A stretch of 64,000 nt of DNA from Halobacillus kuroshimensis DSM 18393. Lineage in GTDB: Bacteria > Bacillota > Bacilli > Bacillales > Halobacillaceae. The notes under the pieces were generated by a model. That model ran no database searches. It saw nothing but the letters and a program-made list of their open reading frames with translations, and was not told the origin of the DNA. This document shows positions 18,776 to 26,260 of the stretch, one piece after another (positions within the stretch are counted from its first letter, which is position 1; the number at the start of each line of letters is the position of its first letter). The stretch covers positions 434,001 through 498,000 of the forward strand of contig NZ_AUDY01000008.1 of NCBI RefSeq assembly GCF_000425705.1, given 5' to 3'. The translations under genes and the position numbers were made by a program.

Positions 18776-19504
18776 TTAAAGAAGCTCTTGAAGCTGTTGG
18801 ACAGCATGGGAAAGATCATCATGGAAAACGATATCAAACAAATCGTCCTTGTCCGTAGGTTCATTATTGATCAGGATCGACGATGTCCTGCCGTGTTCTC
18901 CTGCGTAATAAGGAAGAAGACAGAAAGGCGTAACCTGCAGGGAAGTTCCCATAACAAGAAGCAGGTCAGCTTCCTTGATGATCCGCTCGGCTTCGTCATG
19001 AGCTGTAATCAGGTCACCGAACAGCATGACGCCGGGTTTAAGCGTCGTCCCACAGTTACGGCATACAGGAACCATCGTCTCCATCACACTTTCCAGCGGA
19101 TAAGAGCGTCCGCAGTCCTGGCAGAACGAATGGTTCAATGATCCGTGATACTCCAGAACAGAAGAGCTGCCTGCGAGCTGGTGAAGACCGTCGACATTCT
19201 GGGTAATGACAGACACATTGCGGCGATCTGATTCAAGCTCGTGAATAAATTGATGGACGTTGTTTGGACGGTACTCCTGCAAAAGCTTTAAGCGGAAAAT
19301 GGCTTTGTACTTTTTCCAGAAGTCATCCGGATGCTTTTGGAAATAATCGTTCGACATGTAATATTCACGCGCATGATCTTCTGTCCACAACCCTTCACTG
19401 GAGCGGAAATCAGGTATTCCGCTTGCTGTTGATACACCCGCCCCTGTGAGAACGACGATCCGCTCTGCACGCTTTATCCGGCGGGCTGCTGATTCATAGG
19501 ACAT
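18776..19504 (-). CDS. cobB: Sir2-family NAD-dependent protein deacylase
   Basis: 242-aa sirtuin. NAD-binding and catalytic motifs in order: TGAGVSTASGIPDFR (about residues 20-34), TQNVDGLH, catalytic His in EYHGSLN, a zinc ribbon formed by CQDCG and CRNCG, then MGTSLQV. It removes acyl groups from lysine using NAD+, in the cytosol. ATG 19504 has GGAGAG upstream. It lies 12 nt downstream of a nitroreductase gene, so the two are probably cotranscribed. Confidence 0.95.
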   Translation of the reverse strand: MSYESAARRIKRAERIVVLTGAGVSTASGIPDFRSSEGLWTEDHAREYYMSNDYFQKHPDDFWKKYKAIFRLKLLQEYRPNNVHQFIHELESDRRNVSVITQNVDGLHQLAGSSSVLEYHGSLNHSFCQDCGRSYPLESVMETMVPVCRNCGTTLKPGVMLFGDLITAHDEAERIIKEADLLLVMGTSLQVTPFCLLPYYAGEHGRTSSILINNEPTDKDDLFDIVFHDDLSHAVQQLQELL

Positions 19505-19516
19505 GAGGATCTCTCC

Positions 19517-20257
19517 TTACTGTTTATTGAATCCTTTTCTCTTCACGATGCCGGTCACATCCATACGCATCGGTTTTGAGAAACGACGCCGCATCTGATC
19601 CGTCCATGAGTCGCTTCGGTTGTTCGTCTGCCGGGCCTCGTAATAAGAAGCAATTTCCTTGTCAAAAGCAGCAAGCTCCTCTTTGTGATCACGATTGTAG
19701 CTGTTTTCAAAGTAGACAGCCTGTTTTGGCAGGCGTGGTTTAAGATCGGGCTCATGATCCGGAACGCCGATGACCATGCCGAATAATGGCAGGACATGCT
19801 TAGGAAGGTGAAGGATTTCATCGACTTTATCCAGTTGATTCCGAAGGCTTCCAATATAACAGATGCCCAGTCCCATCGCTTCAGCGGCAATAGCGGCATT
19901 CTGGGACGCAAGCGCAGCATCGATGGCGGACACGAGGAAGTGTTCGCTGTTTTCCAGATTGGAAAGCATCTGCTCATACTCGGATGGTGTCGCGTACAAT
20001 GTATGGCGGTATAAATCCGCACAAAAAACCAACAGGTGTCCGTTGTTTTTTACATAATCCTGGCCCGAAATTTCGGCCAGCTGGGATTTCTTCTCCTCAT
20101 CCGTCACACCGATGATGCTGTAAGCCATCATGTAACTGGATGTGGAAGCCTGCTGGGCTGCTTCAATAATGGTGTTCAGCTGTTCGTCTGTCAGCTTTTC
20201 ATCTTTGAATTTACGGATGGAGCGGTGGTTCAACAAAGTCTCTATCGTCTGGTTCAT
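19517..20257 (-). CDS. Oxygen-insensitive NADPH nitroreductase (NfrA/NfsA family)
   Basis: 246-aa FMN flavoprotein of the NfsA/FRP group. Visible: LLNHRSIRKF at the N-terminus (FMN phosphate contact), QQASTSSYMMAYS, an AIAAEAMGLGICYIGSLRN helix and GMVIGVPDHEPDLKPRLP, the family's typical loop. It reduces nitroaromatics, quinones or flavins with NADPH. ATG 20257 with AGGAGG upstream. First gene of a two-gene unit with the sirtuin, both using pyridine nucleotides, though no functional tie is shown. Confidence 0.92.
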   Translation of the reverse strand: MNQTIETLLNHRSIRKFKDEKLTDEQLNTIIEAAQQASTSSYMMAYSIIGVTDEEKKSQLAEISGQDYVKNNGHLLVFCADLYRHTLYATPSEYEQMLSNLENSEHFLVSAIDAALASQNAAIAAEAMGLGICYIGSLRNQLDKVDEILHLPKHVLPLFGMVIGVPDHEPDLKPRLPKQAVYFENSYNRDHKEELAAFDKEIASYYEARQTNNRSDSWTDQMRRRFSKPMRMDVTGIVKRKGFNKQ

Positions 20258-20431
20258 TTTCCTGCCTCCTCAAAAGTGGTGCACATGGATATTTTTCATT
20301 TTCTTCCTTTAAGGTAACAAAATTGCCCGGAGATTGGTAATGATATGGCCGTTTTATTCTTACAGTGTTAGAAGGAATCCGTTAGAGGGGTGCAGAATCT
20401 TTACATATAGGAAAAAGACGAGGTGGTAAAA

Positions 20432-20776
20432 GTGGCGGAACTTTACAGCTTCCATTCTTTTAAAAAAAGAAAGGAAACAACAGAATTGATTCAGGATAAA
20501 AGGCTTCCGGTAGCTGTCTATCAGAGTGTGCTTTATTATATTCATCTGGATGTCACGGAACTTCAGCAGCCGGCATTTGAATACATATCCACCCAGGGCA
20601 GTCTGCAGGAAATTTATCATGATAACCGCCTGCTATTTCTGCATACCTTTCAATCTCTGCTTGTCCATTGGAAACTTCTCTATACACCGCATGTTCTTCC
20701 AGAAAATCCGTTTGCTTTTTTTGGGACCGTCGGAGATTTATGCGCATATATCGAAAAAAGGGTGAAAGCTCTATAA
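20432..20776 (+). CDS. Hypothetical protein, 114 aa
   Basis: I do not recognise this family. It is a soluble, mixed-charge protein without signal peptide or transmembrane segment, with a KKRKETTELIQ stretch near the N-terminus. GTG 20432 is chosen because GAGGTGG lies about 6 nt before it; an in-frame GTG at 20423 overlaps that site. The last codons form the left arm of a bidirectional terminator shared with the convergent membrane gene. Confidence 0.7.
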   Translation: MAELYSFHSFKKRKETTELIQDKRLPVAVYQSVLYYIHLDVTELQQPAFEYISTQGSLQEIYHDNRLLFLHTFQSLLVHWKLLYTPHVLPENPFAFFGTVGDLCAYIEKRVKAL

Positions 20777-20816
20777 GACGATGATTACTCATGTCTTACA
20801 GCTTTCACCCTTTTTA
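20754..20816. terminator. Bidirectional terminator built into two convergent coding ends
   Basis: AAAAAAGGGTGAAAGCT on the left pairs with AGCTTTCACCCTTTTT on the right, plus an inner TAAGAC / GTCTTA pair. The left arm lies inside the plus-strand gene and the right arm inside the minus-strand gene, so both proteins end in related peptides (KRVKAL and KRVKAVRHE). Confidence 0.85.
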
Positions 20817-21042
20817 CATTGACGACTCCCAAGTATATCTGGGTAAGTCCGACACCGAACAGGACAGGAGCGGCTCCAGTGACAAGGTAGGTGCTGATCA
20901 TTGTCTGGACGATCCCCATGCTCATCATAAGTAAATATTTCTCCTGTTTGAAACTGATATAGGTCCCGATGAGGGAAAGAATGGCTAATCCAACAAGCAG
21001 TGGTGCTGCCCATGGATAAAGATATAAGGCTTCCATAATCAT
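20785..21042 (-). CDS. Small membrane protein, 85 aa
   Basis: Two to three hydrophobic segments (residues ~8-28, 35-52 and 55-72) and a basic C-terminus. Family not recognised. AGGAGGT lies 5 nt before ATG 21042. It is convergent with the 114-aa hypothetical gene and shares its coding-end terminator. Confidence 0.75.
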   Translation of the reverse strand: MIMEALYLYPWAAPLLVGLAILSLIGTYISFKQEKYLLMMSMGIVQTMISTYLVTGAAPVLFGVGLTQIYLGVVNVKRVKAVRHE

Positions 21043-21186
21043 TTGTACCTCCTGATTGTTTTCTGAATTTTATAAAAGTTTATCATCTGAGTGTAAAGGC
21101 TTCAACAGTGAAAAACGTCTAGTTTTGACGCTTTTCTGTTGTTTGAGGTATGGATCAATATTCCCTGGCTGCTGTTTATTTAAACT

Positions 21187-21199
21187 TGTTCGTACGACA
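21187..21199. promoter_or_regulatory. Possible operator palindrome upstream of the ABC exporter
   Basis: TGTTCGTACGACA is a 13-bp near-palindrome about 30 nt before the ABC gene start. The size suits a dimeric repressor site, but no regulator is encoded next to it. Confidence 0.3.
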
Positions 21200-21228
21200 T
21201 TTTTTTACATGGAAAGGGTGTTGGAAGG

Positions 21229-22188
21229 ATGAATGGAAAAATAGTCGTTGATCATTTATCTAAAACGTTTAAAAAAGGCGGGGTGCAGGCGGTCAAGGAT
21301 GTTTCTTTTAAGGTGGAAGAGGGAGAGTTCTTCGCCTTTCTCGGCCCAAATGGAGCTGGGAAATCAACGATTGTGCAGATTTTGACTACCTTGATGAATG
21401 CTACGTCAGGAACAGCTTTTGTTGCAGGCTTTGACGTAATCAAGGAACCCGAAAAGGTGAGGCGCCACATAGGAGCAGCCCTTCAGGAGACAGGGGTGGA
21501 TCCGGATCTGACCGGCCGGGAAATGCTTGAGCTACAGGCATGGATTTTCGGGTTTGGTAAAAGGGAGGGGCGTCTTCGCGCAGAAGAGCTTCTGGATATT
21601 GTGCAGCTGACGGAAGCTGCTGAGCGAAGAATCGGGCGGTATTCCGGAGGCATGCGCCGGCGTCTTGATCTGGCGCTTACCCTTGTGCATGAACCTGCCG
21701 TCCTTTTTCTGGATGAGCCGACAACGGGGTTGGATCCATCCAACCGGATGGCCGTGTGGGAGGAGTTGAGGCGGTTGAATAAAGATAAGGGAACGACTAT
21801 TTTTTTAACCACTCAGTATTTGGAGGAAGCTGACAACCTGGCTGATCGGATCAGCATTATTAATGATGGAGAAATCGTGGCTTCCGGAACACCCAAAGAG
21901 CTTAAAGCACGAATCGGGAGCGACCTTATTGCTCTCACTCCTGTGGATGGAGGAGACGAAGACAGGACACTCCATCTGTTGAAATCCGGTCTGATGGATG
22001 CGGATGTTATTAGAAAACAGGAAAAGATTCTGATTTACGTTGAGGAAGGGACGAGACAGCTGTTGGAAGTGGCACGTATTCTCGATCGGGAAAATATTGA
22101 GGTCGAGGATATCCAATTATCTTCTCCGACCCTGGATGATATTTTCCTTAAGATTACAGGAGAGGGGAAGAGAAGCTATGAGCAGTAA
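21229..22188 (+). CDS. ABC transporter ATP-binding protein (DrrA-type)
   Basis: 319-aa ATPase with Walker A GPNGAGKST (about residues 43-51), Q-loop ALQETG, signature YSGGMRRRLD, Walker B LFLDEPTTGLD and H-loop region TTQYLEEAD. The C-terminal ~80 residues match the DrrA-type extension found in drug and lipid exporters. The permease gene overlaps its end by 11 nt, so the two form one exporter. No substrate can be named from sequence. Confidence 0.93.
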   Translation: MNGKIVVDHLSKTFKKGGVQAVKDVSFKVEEGEFFAFLGPNGAGKSTIVQILTTLMNATSGTAFVAGFDVIKEPEKVRRHIGAALQETGVDPDLTGREMLELQAWIFGFGKREGRLRAEELLDIVQLTEAAERRIGRYSGGMRRRLDLALTLVHEPAVLFLDEPTTGLDPSNRMAVWEELRRLNKDKGTTIFLTTQYLEEADNLADRISIINDGEIVASGTPKELKARIGSDLIALTPVDGGDEDRTLHLLKSGLMDADVIRKQEKILIYVEEGTRQLLEVARILDRENIEVEDIQLSSPTLDDIFLKITGEGKRSYEQ

Positions 22189-22957
22189 TGTTTGGAGAGA
22201 TACATGGCTGATGACGAGAAGAAACGTGAAAACGACATTAAGAAATCCGTTTTCTTTTATTCCCAATCTGATGATTTCTGCTTTTTTTCTATTGGTCTAT
22301 GAAGGAGGGTTGAGCGGAATCTCCCAGCTTCCGACGTTTGAGGGAGCCAACTACTTAGCTTTCATTCTGCCTGTATCCATCGTATCGGCGGCCATCGGTG
22401 GAGCCGGTGGGGCGGGGCAGAGTATTGTGAAGGACATTGAAAATGGGTTCTTTTCCCGGCTGCTGCTGACGCCTGCTTCGCGTCTTTCGATTGTGCTTGG
22501 TCCGATCATTGCGGGGATGCTCCAGCTTTTTGTGCAGACGCTGCTTATTATCGGGATAGCTTTTTTGCTGGGACTTGAAGTCCAGACAGGGATGGGAGGC
22601 GTACTGTTTGTTCTCCTGATCGCCATCGGATGGGGACTTGCCTTTGCCGGGTACTCCGCCGGTGTTGCTTTACGGACAGGGAACGCGCAGGCTGCTCAGG
22701 CTGGAACGTTTATCTTTTTTCCTCTTATATTTTTAAGCACCACATTCGTCCCCTATGAGCTCATTGATGCGCAGTGGCTTAAGATTGCTGCTGTTATCAA
22801 TCCGACCACCTATATTTTTGAGAGTATGCGGACTGTTTTGATTGACGGCTGGGTCTTCTGGGATATGATGCAGGGAGTGATCGCCATTACCATCGTCAGT
22901 ACACTGACCATTACTTTTGCGGCAGTCTCAGCAAAGCGGGCGGTTTCCCGTGGATAA
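22178..22957 (+). CDS. ABC-2 type permease (DrrB-type)
   Basis: 259-aa membrane subunit with six hydrophobic segments and the ABC-2 pattern (TRRNVKTTLRNP at the N-terminus, FFPLIFLSTTFVPYELI near segment five). ATG 22178 is chosen for its GAGGGGAAGAG site and because it overlaps the ATPase gene, as is usual for this pair. It forms the pore of the exporter with the preceding ATPase. Confidence 0.9.
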   Translation: MSSNVWRDTWLMTRRNVKTTLRNPFSFIPNLMISAFFLLVYEGGLSGISQLPTFEGANYLAFILPVSIVSAAIGGAGGAGQSIVKDIENGFFSRLLLTPASRLSIVLGPIIAGMLQLFVQTLLIIGIAFLLGLEVQTGMGGVLFVLLIAIGWGLAFAGYSAGVALRTGNAQAAQAGTFIFFPLIFLSTTFVPYELIDAQWLKIAAVINPTTYIFESMRTVLIDGWVFWDMMQGVIAITIVSTLTITFAAVSAKRAVSRG

Positions 22958-22986
22958 TTCCGGAAAAAGGAAGATTTTGGCCTTCC

Positions 22987-22995
22987 TGGTATGGT
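22987..22995 (+). promoter_or_regulatory. Candidate extended -10 for the rsgA leader
   Basis: TGGTATGGT (TGn plus TATGGT), without a good -35, about 35 nt before the leader ORF. Readthrough from the ABC genes is the alternative source of transcript. Confidence 0.35.
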
Positions 22996-23018
22996 AGACT
23001 AAGAATATTAATGAAGCA

Positions 23019-23120
23019 GGGAGTGGTGTTTATGTCAAAAAACAGACGATTTATAACCATTAATATCCAAAAAAACATAGGAGGACACCACTCGTAGCGT
23101 CCTCCACATACTCAGGAGGA
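23019..23120 (+). promoter_or_regulatory. Putative translational attenuator of rsgA
   Basis: Four segments can pair alternatively. Segment 1 GAGTGGTGT (23021-23029) is complementary to segment 2 ACACCACTC (23085-23093). GGAGGAC (23080-23086), overlapping segment 2, pairs with segment 3 GTCCTCC (23099-23105). Segment 3 also pairs with segment 4, GGAGGA (23115-23120), the rsgA Shine-Dalgarno. So 1:2 plus 3:4 hides the start site and 2:3 frees it. A 21-codon ORF runs through segment 2, the layout of erm/cat leader attenuators. Confidence 0.6.
23032..23097 (+). CDS. Leader peptide ORF upstream of rsgA, 21 aa
   Basis: ATG at 23032 with GGGAG (23019-23023) at 8-nt spacing and a TAG stop at 23095-23097. 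The peptide begins MSKNRRFITIN and ends GGHHS. Its Shine-Dalgarno lies in segment 1 of the leader structure and its last five codons in segment 2, so its translation would directly change the folding. I infer a regulatory peptide, not a functional protein product. Not recognised from any known leader. Confidence 0.55.
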   Translation: MSKNRRFITINIQKNIGGHHS

Positions 23121-23125
23121 ATGGA

Positions 23126-24154
23126 ATGAAACGGAAGGATTTTACAACCTATTTTAAAGAACAGCTGCAGGATGGAGAAAAGGCCGGCAGGGTGACGACA
23201 TCCACCCATGGCATTTACACAGTGGCAGACGATGAAACGGAACGCTTCGGTGAAGTGTCCGGACGCTTCCATTATCATACGGTTGAAGACAGCGGTTTTC
23301 CTGCTGTAGGGGACTGGGTTGTCATTGAGCCCTATGATGAAGGCAGACGTGTGAAAATTCAGCGAGTATTAAACAGGAATACGGTCTTCTCCCGTAGTGC
23401 ACCTGGGCAGTCCAACAAAGAGCAAGTGATAGCGGCCAATGTGGATGTTGTCTTTGTCGTCACAGCGTTGACTCAGGAAATGAACCCGAGAAGACTGGAA
23501 CGGTATATAGAGCAGGTGTATGAGAGCGGCGCTCGTCCAGTTATCGTTTGTACGAAGAAGGATTTATCTACGTCGCTTCATAAACAGCTGTTTCAAATTG
23601 AACAAGCAGCCCCCGGAGTCCCTGTGTATCCTGTAAACAGTCTTCATGGAGAAGGGCTGGAGTTATTGAAACATGAATTAACACCTGGACAGACCGTTTC
23701 TTTGGTCGGCTCTTCGGGTGTAGGGAAGTCCACATTAATGAACGCCCTGCTTGAAAAAGAAGTGCAGGAGACACAGGCGGTGAGAGAAGAAGATGATCGC
23801 GGGCGTCATACGACGACACATCGGGAGTTATTCAGCCTGCCTGACGGCTCCTATATGATGGATACGCCGGGAATGAGGGAGCTTCAGCTCTGGGGAAACG
23901 GTGAAGGGAATCTTGATTATACGTTTTCTGATATTGGAGCTTTAAGCGCCGGGTGCAGGTTTCGCGACTGCCGTCATGAAGAGGAACCAGGTTGTGCGGT
24001 CCAAGCGGCCATTCAAAGTGGAGAGATGGAAGTGAGCCGGTTGAAAAGCTACAACAAATTGAAGCGTGAACGGAGACGTCTGGAGTTGAAGGATAAGTAC
24101 GGAACTCATCGGACGAACCGTATGCTGCATGGTCCCAATGCTGTCAAAGAATAA
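23126..24154 (+). CDS. rsgA: Ribosome small subunit-dependent GTPase A (RsgA/YjeQ-type paralog)
   Basis: 342-aa circularly permuted GTPase: N-terminal OB fold, then G4 (CTKKD), G1 (GSSGVGKST), G3 (DTPGM), ending in a zinc knuckle with Cys-x4-Cys-x-His-x5-Cys (CRFRDCRHEEEPGC). Family members assist late 30S maturation and hydrolyse GTP on the small subunit. It stands alone rather than in the prpC-prkC cluster where B. subtilis RsgA sits, so it may be a second copy. AGGAGGA is 5 nt before ATG 23126 and is the site that the leader can mask. Confidence 0.93.
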   Translation: MKRKDFTTYFKEQLQDGEKAGRVTTSTHGIYTVADDETERFGEVSGRFHYHTVEDSGFPAVGDWVVIEPYDEGRRVKIQRVLNRNTVFSRSAPGQSNKEQVIAANVDVVFVVTALTQEMNPRRLERYIEQVYESGARPVIVCTKKDLSTSLHKQLFQIEQAAPGVPVYPVNSLHGEGLELLKHELTPGQTVSLVGSSGVGKSTLMNALLEKEVQETQAVREEDDRGRHTTTHRELFSLPDGSYMMDTPGMRELQLWGNGEGNLDYTFSDIGALSAGCRFRDCRHEEEPGCAVQAAIQSGEMEVSRLKSYNKLKRERRRLELKDKYGTHRTNRMLHGPNAVKE

Positions 24155-24170
24155 CGGCATCGGTATAAAC

Positions 24171-24218
24171 AAAACGCCCTCTGAGATCAACTCGCTGATC
24201 TCAGGGGGCGTTTGTTTG
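24171..24218 (+). terminator. Terminator of rsgA
   Basis: ACGCCCTCTGAGATCA / TGATCTCAGGGGGCGT stem-loop with a T-rich tail (TTTGTTTG). Confidence 0.9.
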
Positions 24219-24227
24219 ATAACGTAT

Positions 24228-24259
24228 AAAAAAGCATCTCCCGATAGGAGATGCTTTTT
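24228..24259 (-). terminator. Terminator of glnA
   Basis: AAAAAGCATCTCC / GGAGATGCTTTTT hairpin, symmetrical enough to act both ways, 8 nt past the glutamine synthetase stop. Confidence 0.88.
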
Positions 24260-24266
24260 GTCGTTC

Positions 24267-25577
24267 TTATTTGTTCATATACTTTTCGATTTCCCATTTG
24301 CTGACCTGCAGGGAATATTCTGTCCATTCTTTGCGCTTTTCTTCAATATAAGCACCGGATGTGTGCTCACCAAGGGCAGATAGAAGAAGATCGTCTTTCC
24401 CAAGGGCGCCAAGCGCTTCTTTCAAGTTTGTTGGTAGTGTTGGAACACTATCGTCTTCGACTTCATACAGGTTACGGCTTTCTGCTTCGCCGGCGTCCAT
24501 TTCTTTCTTGATTCCGTCAAGACCTGCCTGGATCAGTACGGCAAGCGTCAAGTAAGGGTTGGCGGTCGGGTCCGGGTTACGGACTTCGAAGCGCGTTCCT
24601 TTTCCGCGCGTTGTTGGTACTCGGACCATACAGCTGCGGTTGGAGTGGGACCACGCCACACTTACCGGCGCTTCATAACCTGGTACAAGGCGTTTGTAAG
24701 AGTTTACGTTCGGGTTCGTAATCGCAGCGATTCCGCTTGCGTGGTGAAGAATACCCGCAATGAACTGCTTCATTGTTTTGGAAATGCCGTCAGAAGCATC
24801 CTCATCATAGAAGGCGCTGTCTCCGTTTTGGAATAAGGATAGGTGACAGTGCATGCCAGAACCGTTTTCACCGGAAATCGGCTTCGGCATGAAGGTTGCA
24901 TGATAGTCATGGTTGGTGGCGATATCCTTTACAACGTTTTTGAATGTTTGGATGTTATCTGCTGTTTTCACCATGCTGTCAAAACGGAAGTTGATTTCGT
25001 GCTGTCCCATAGCCACTTCGTGGTGGGATGCTTCCATTTCGAATCCGTACTTCTTAAGGGTACGCACGATGTCACGGCGCACTTTGTCTCCTTTATCTTT
25101 AGGGGAAGCATCGAAGTATCCGCCACGGTCGTTCATTTCGCGGATCGGGTAGCCTGCACTGTCCAGTTTGAATAGGAAGAATTCCGGTTCAGGACCAACG
25201 TTAACGGTATAGCCCATATCTTCCGCTTCCTGCATTGCACGCTTAAGAATGAAGCGTGGATCGCCTTCAAACGGAGTACCGTCCGGCTTGTAAATGTCAC
25301 AGATAAAACGTGCACTGCGATCTTCGTCCACAAGGGATGGAAGCAGGAGGAAGGTGTCGAGATCAGGATAGAGATACATGTCACTTTCCTGAATATCCGA
25401 GAATCCGGAAATGGAGGAGCTGTCAAACATCGCTTCGTTCTCAAGAACCATTTCAAGCTCTTCAACTGGAAGTTCTACGTTTTTCGTATCCCCAAGCATG
25501 TCTGTGAATTCCAAGATAAGAAATTCAATTTTGTTTTCCTTTACTTCATGAATAATCTGTTCTTTGGTGTATCCCAT
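24267..25577 (-). CDS. glnA: Type I glutamine synthetase, stand-alone (GlnA2-like)
   Basis: 436-aa GSI enzyme making glutamine from glutamate, ammonia and ATP. Conserved blocks: GPEPEFFLFKLD, EASHHEVAMGQHEI, NGSGMHCHLSLF, NPNVNSYKRLVPGYEAPV and RVPTTRGKGTRFEVR. It diverges from B. subtilis GlnA, e.g. FDSSSISGF in place of FDGSSIEGF, and no glnR precedes it. This resembles the second, salt- and chloride-dependent glutamine synthetase (GlnA2) known from Halobacillus halophilus. ATG 25577 is chosen with GAGAGGG upstream. A perfect GlnR/TnrA box lies ~75 nt before the start. Confidence 0.93.
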   Translation of the reverse strand: MGYTKEQIIHEVKENKIEFLILEFTDMLGDTKNVELPVEELEMVLENEAMFDSSSISGFSDIQESDMYLYPDLDTFLLLPSLVDEDRSARFICDIYKPDGTPFEGDPRFILKRAMQEAEDMGYTVNVGPEPEFFLFKLDSAGYPIREMNDRGGYFDASPKDKGDKVRRDIVRTLKKYGFEMEASHHEVAMGQHEINFRFDSMVKTADNIQTFKNVVKDIATNHDYHATFMPKPISGENGSGMHCHLSLFQNGDSAFYDEDASDGISKTMKQFIAGILHHASGIAAITNPNVNSYKRLVPGYEAPVSVAWSHSNRSCMVRVPTTRGKGTRFEVRNPDPTANPYLTLAVLIQAGLDGIKKEMDAGEAESRNLYEVEDDSVPTLPTNLKEALGALGKDDLLLSALGEHTSGAYIEEKRKEWTEYSLQVSKWEIEKYMNK

Positions 25578-25651
25578 TGATTTACCCTCTCTCTTTATAA
25601 TTTGTAAGTTTTGTATCCATTTCACTTTGGATATGTAGCTCTTTTTCTTTA

Positions 25652-25668
25652 TGTAAGGAATTCTAACA
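25652..25668. promoter_or_regulatory. GlnR/TnrA box upstream of glnA
   Basis: TGTAA-GGAATTC-TAACA matches TGTNA-N7-TNACA at every defined position and sits within a longer TTA...TAA palindrome (25649-25671). It lies 75-91 nt upstream of the glnA start and indicates nitrogen control. Confidence 0.8.
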
Positions 25669-25789
25669 TAAAGTGTAGAGTAATCTCAAACCCTTTTAGA
25701 AAATTCCCCAAAAAAATATTCTGAAACTTGTGTAAAGCAAGAAAATAAGATGGGAATCATAAACATAAAGGGAAGGGGGATGGCCTGTC

Positions 25790-26206
25790 ATGATAAAATT
25801 CATCCATTTATGGAAGGTGTTTTTTTGTTTTTTATACTTGTTCCTGCTAAGCGGCATGCAGCCGTGGCTTCAGGAAACGGCATCCGAGGGGCACATTTAC
25901 AGGTATCTGCTTATTATGCAGACCGCCTATATTCCCGTGGGGATGATCCTTGCCCTTCCGGTGAATTTCTCTTCCTTTCATTTAACAAAGCCGTCCTTTA
26001 CTCTGCTTACCTTTTATGTCATACCCTGTTTTCTGTTTCTTTATGTACCTTTTTTATTTCCAAGGTTCATGATCTTTCCAGATGTTCTTCATGCTGACCC
26101 TTATGCAGGTATGATGGTGCAGGTGCTTCTTGGGTATGGGATGTTCTCCGTCTTGAAGGAGTGTGACCCGTCAAAAAATGGAGACCGTAATGGACGCGGG
26201 CGTTAA
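25790..26206 (+). CDS. Membrane protein, 138 aa, unknown
   Basis: Four hydrophobic segments (about residues 8-25, 38-58, 68-92 and 105-122) and a polar, charged C-terminus. I do not recognise the family. GAAGGGGG lies about 11 nt before ATG 25790, a little far. It is divergent from glnA across ~210 nt holding the GlnR/TnrA box, so nitrogen control of this gene is possible too. Confidence 0.65.
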   Translation: MIKFIHLWKVFFCFLYLFLLSGMQPWLQETASEGHIYRYLLIMQTAYIPVGMILALPVNFSSFHLTKPSFTLLTFYVIPCFLFLYVPFLFPRFMIFPDVLHADPYAGMMVQVLLGYGMFSVLKECDPSKNGDRNGRGR

Positions 26207-26219
26207 TCTATTTTATAAT
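26191..26219 (+). promoter_or_regulatory. Sigma-A promoter of ppaC
   Basis: TGGACG (26191-26196), 17 nt, TATAAT (26214-26219). The -35 overlaps the end of the preceding gene. Confidence 0.65.
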
Positions 26220-26260
26220 CGTATCGGACAAGCAAACTTACATAGAAAGGATGATTTTAA

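Noticed and set aside
18559-19141. Plus-strand open frames after the YczE-like gene
   Set aside because: They cross a terminator and run antisense to the sirtuin gene; no start signals.
24717-25175. Open frames antisense to glnA
   Set aside because: Shadows of a highly conserved coding sequence, without start signals.
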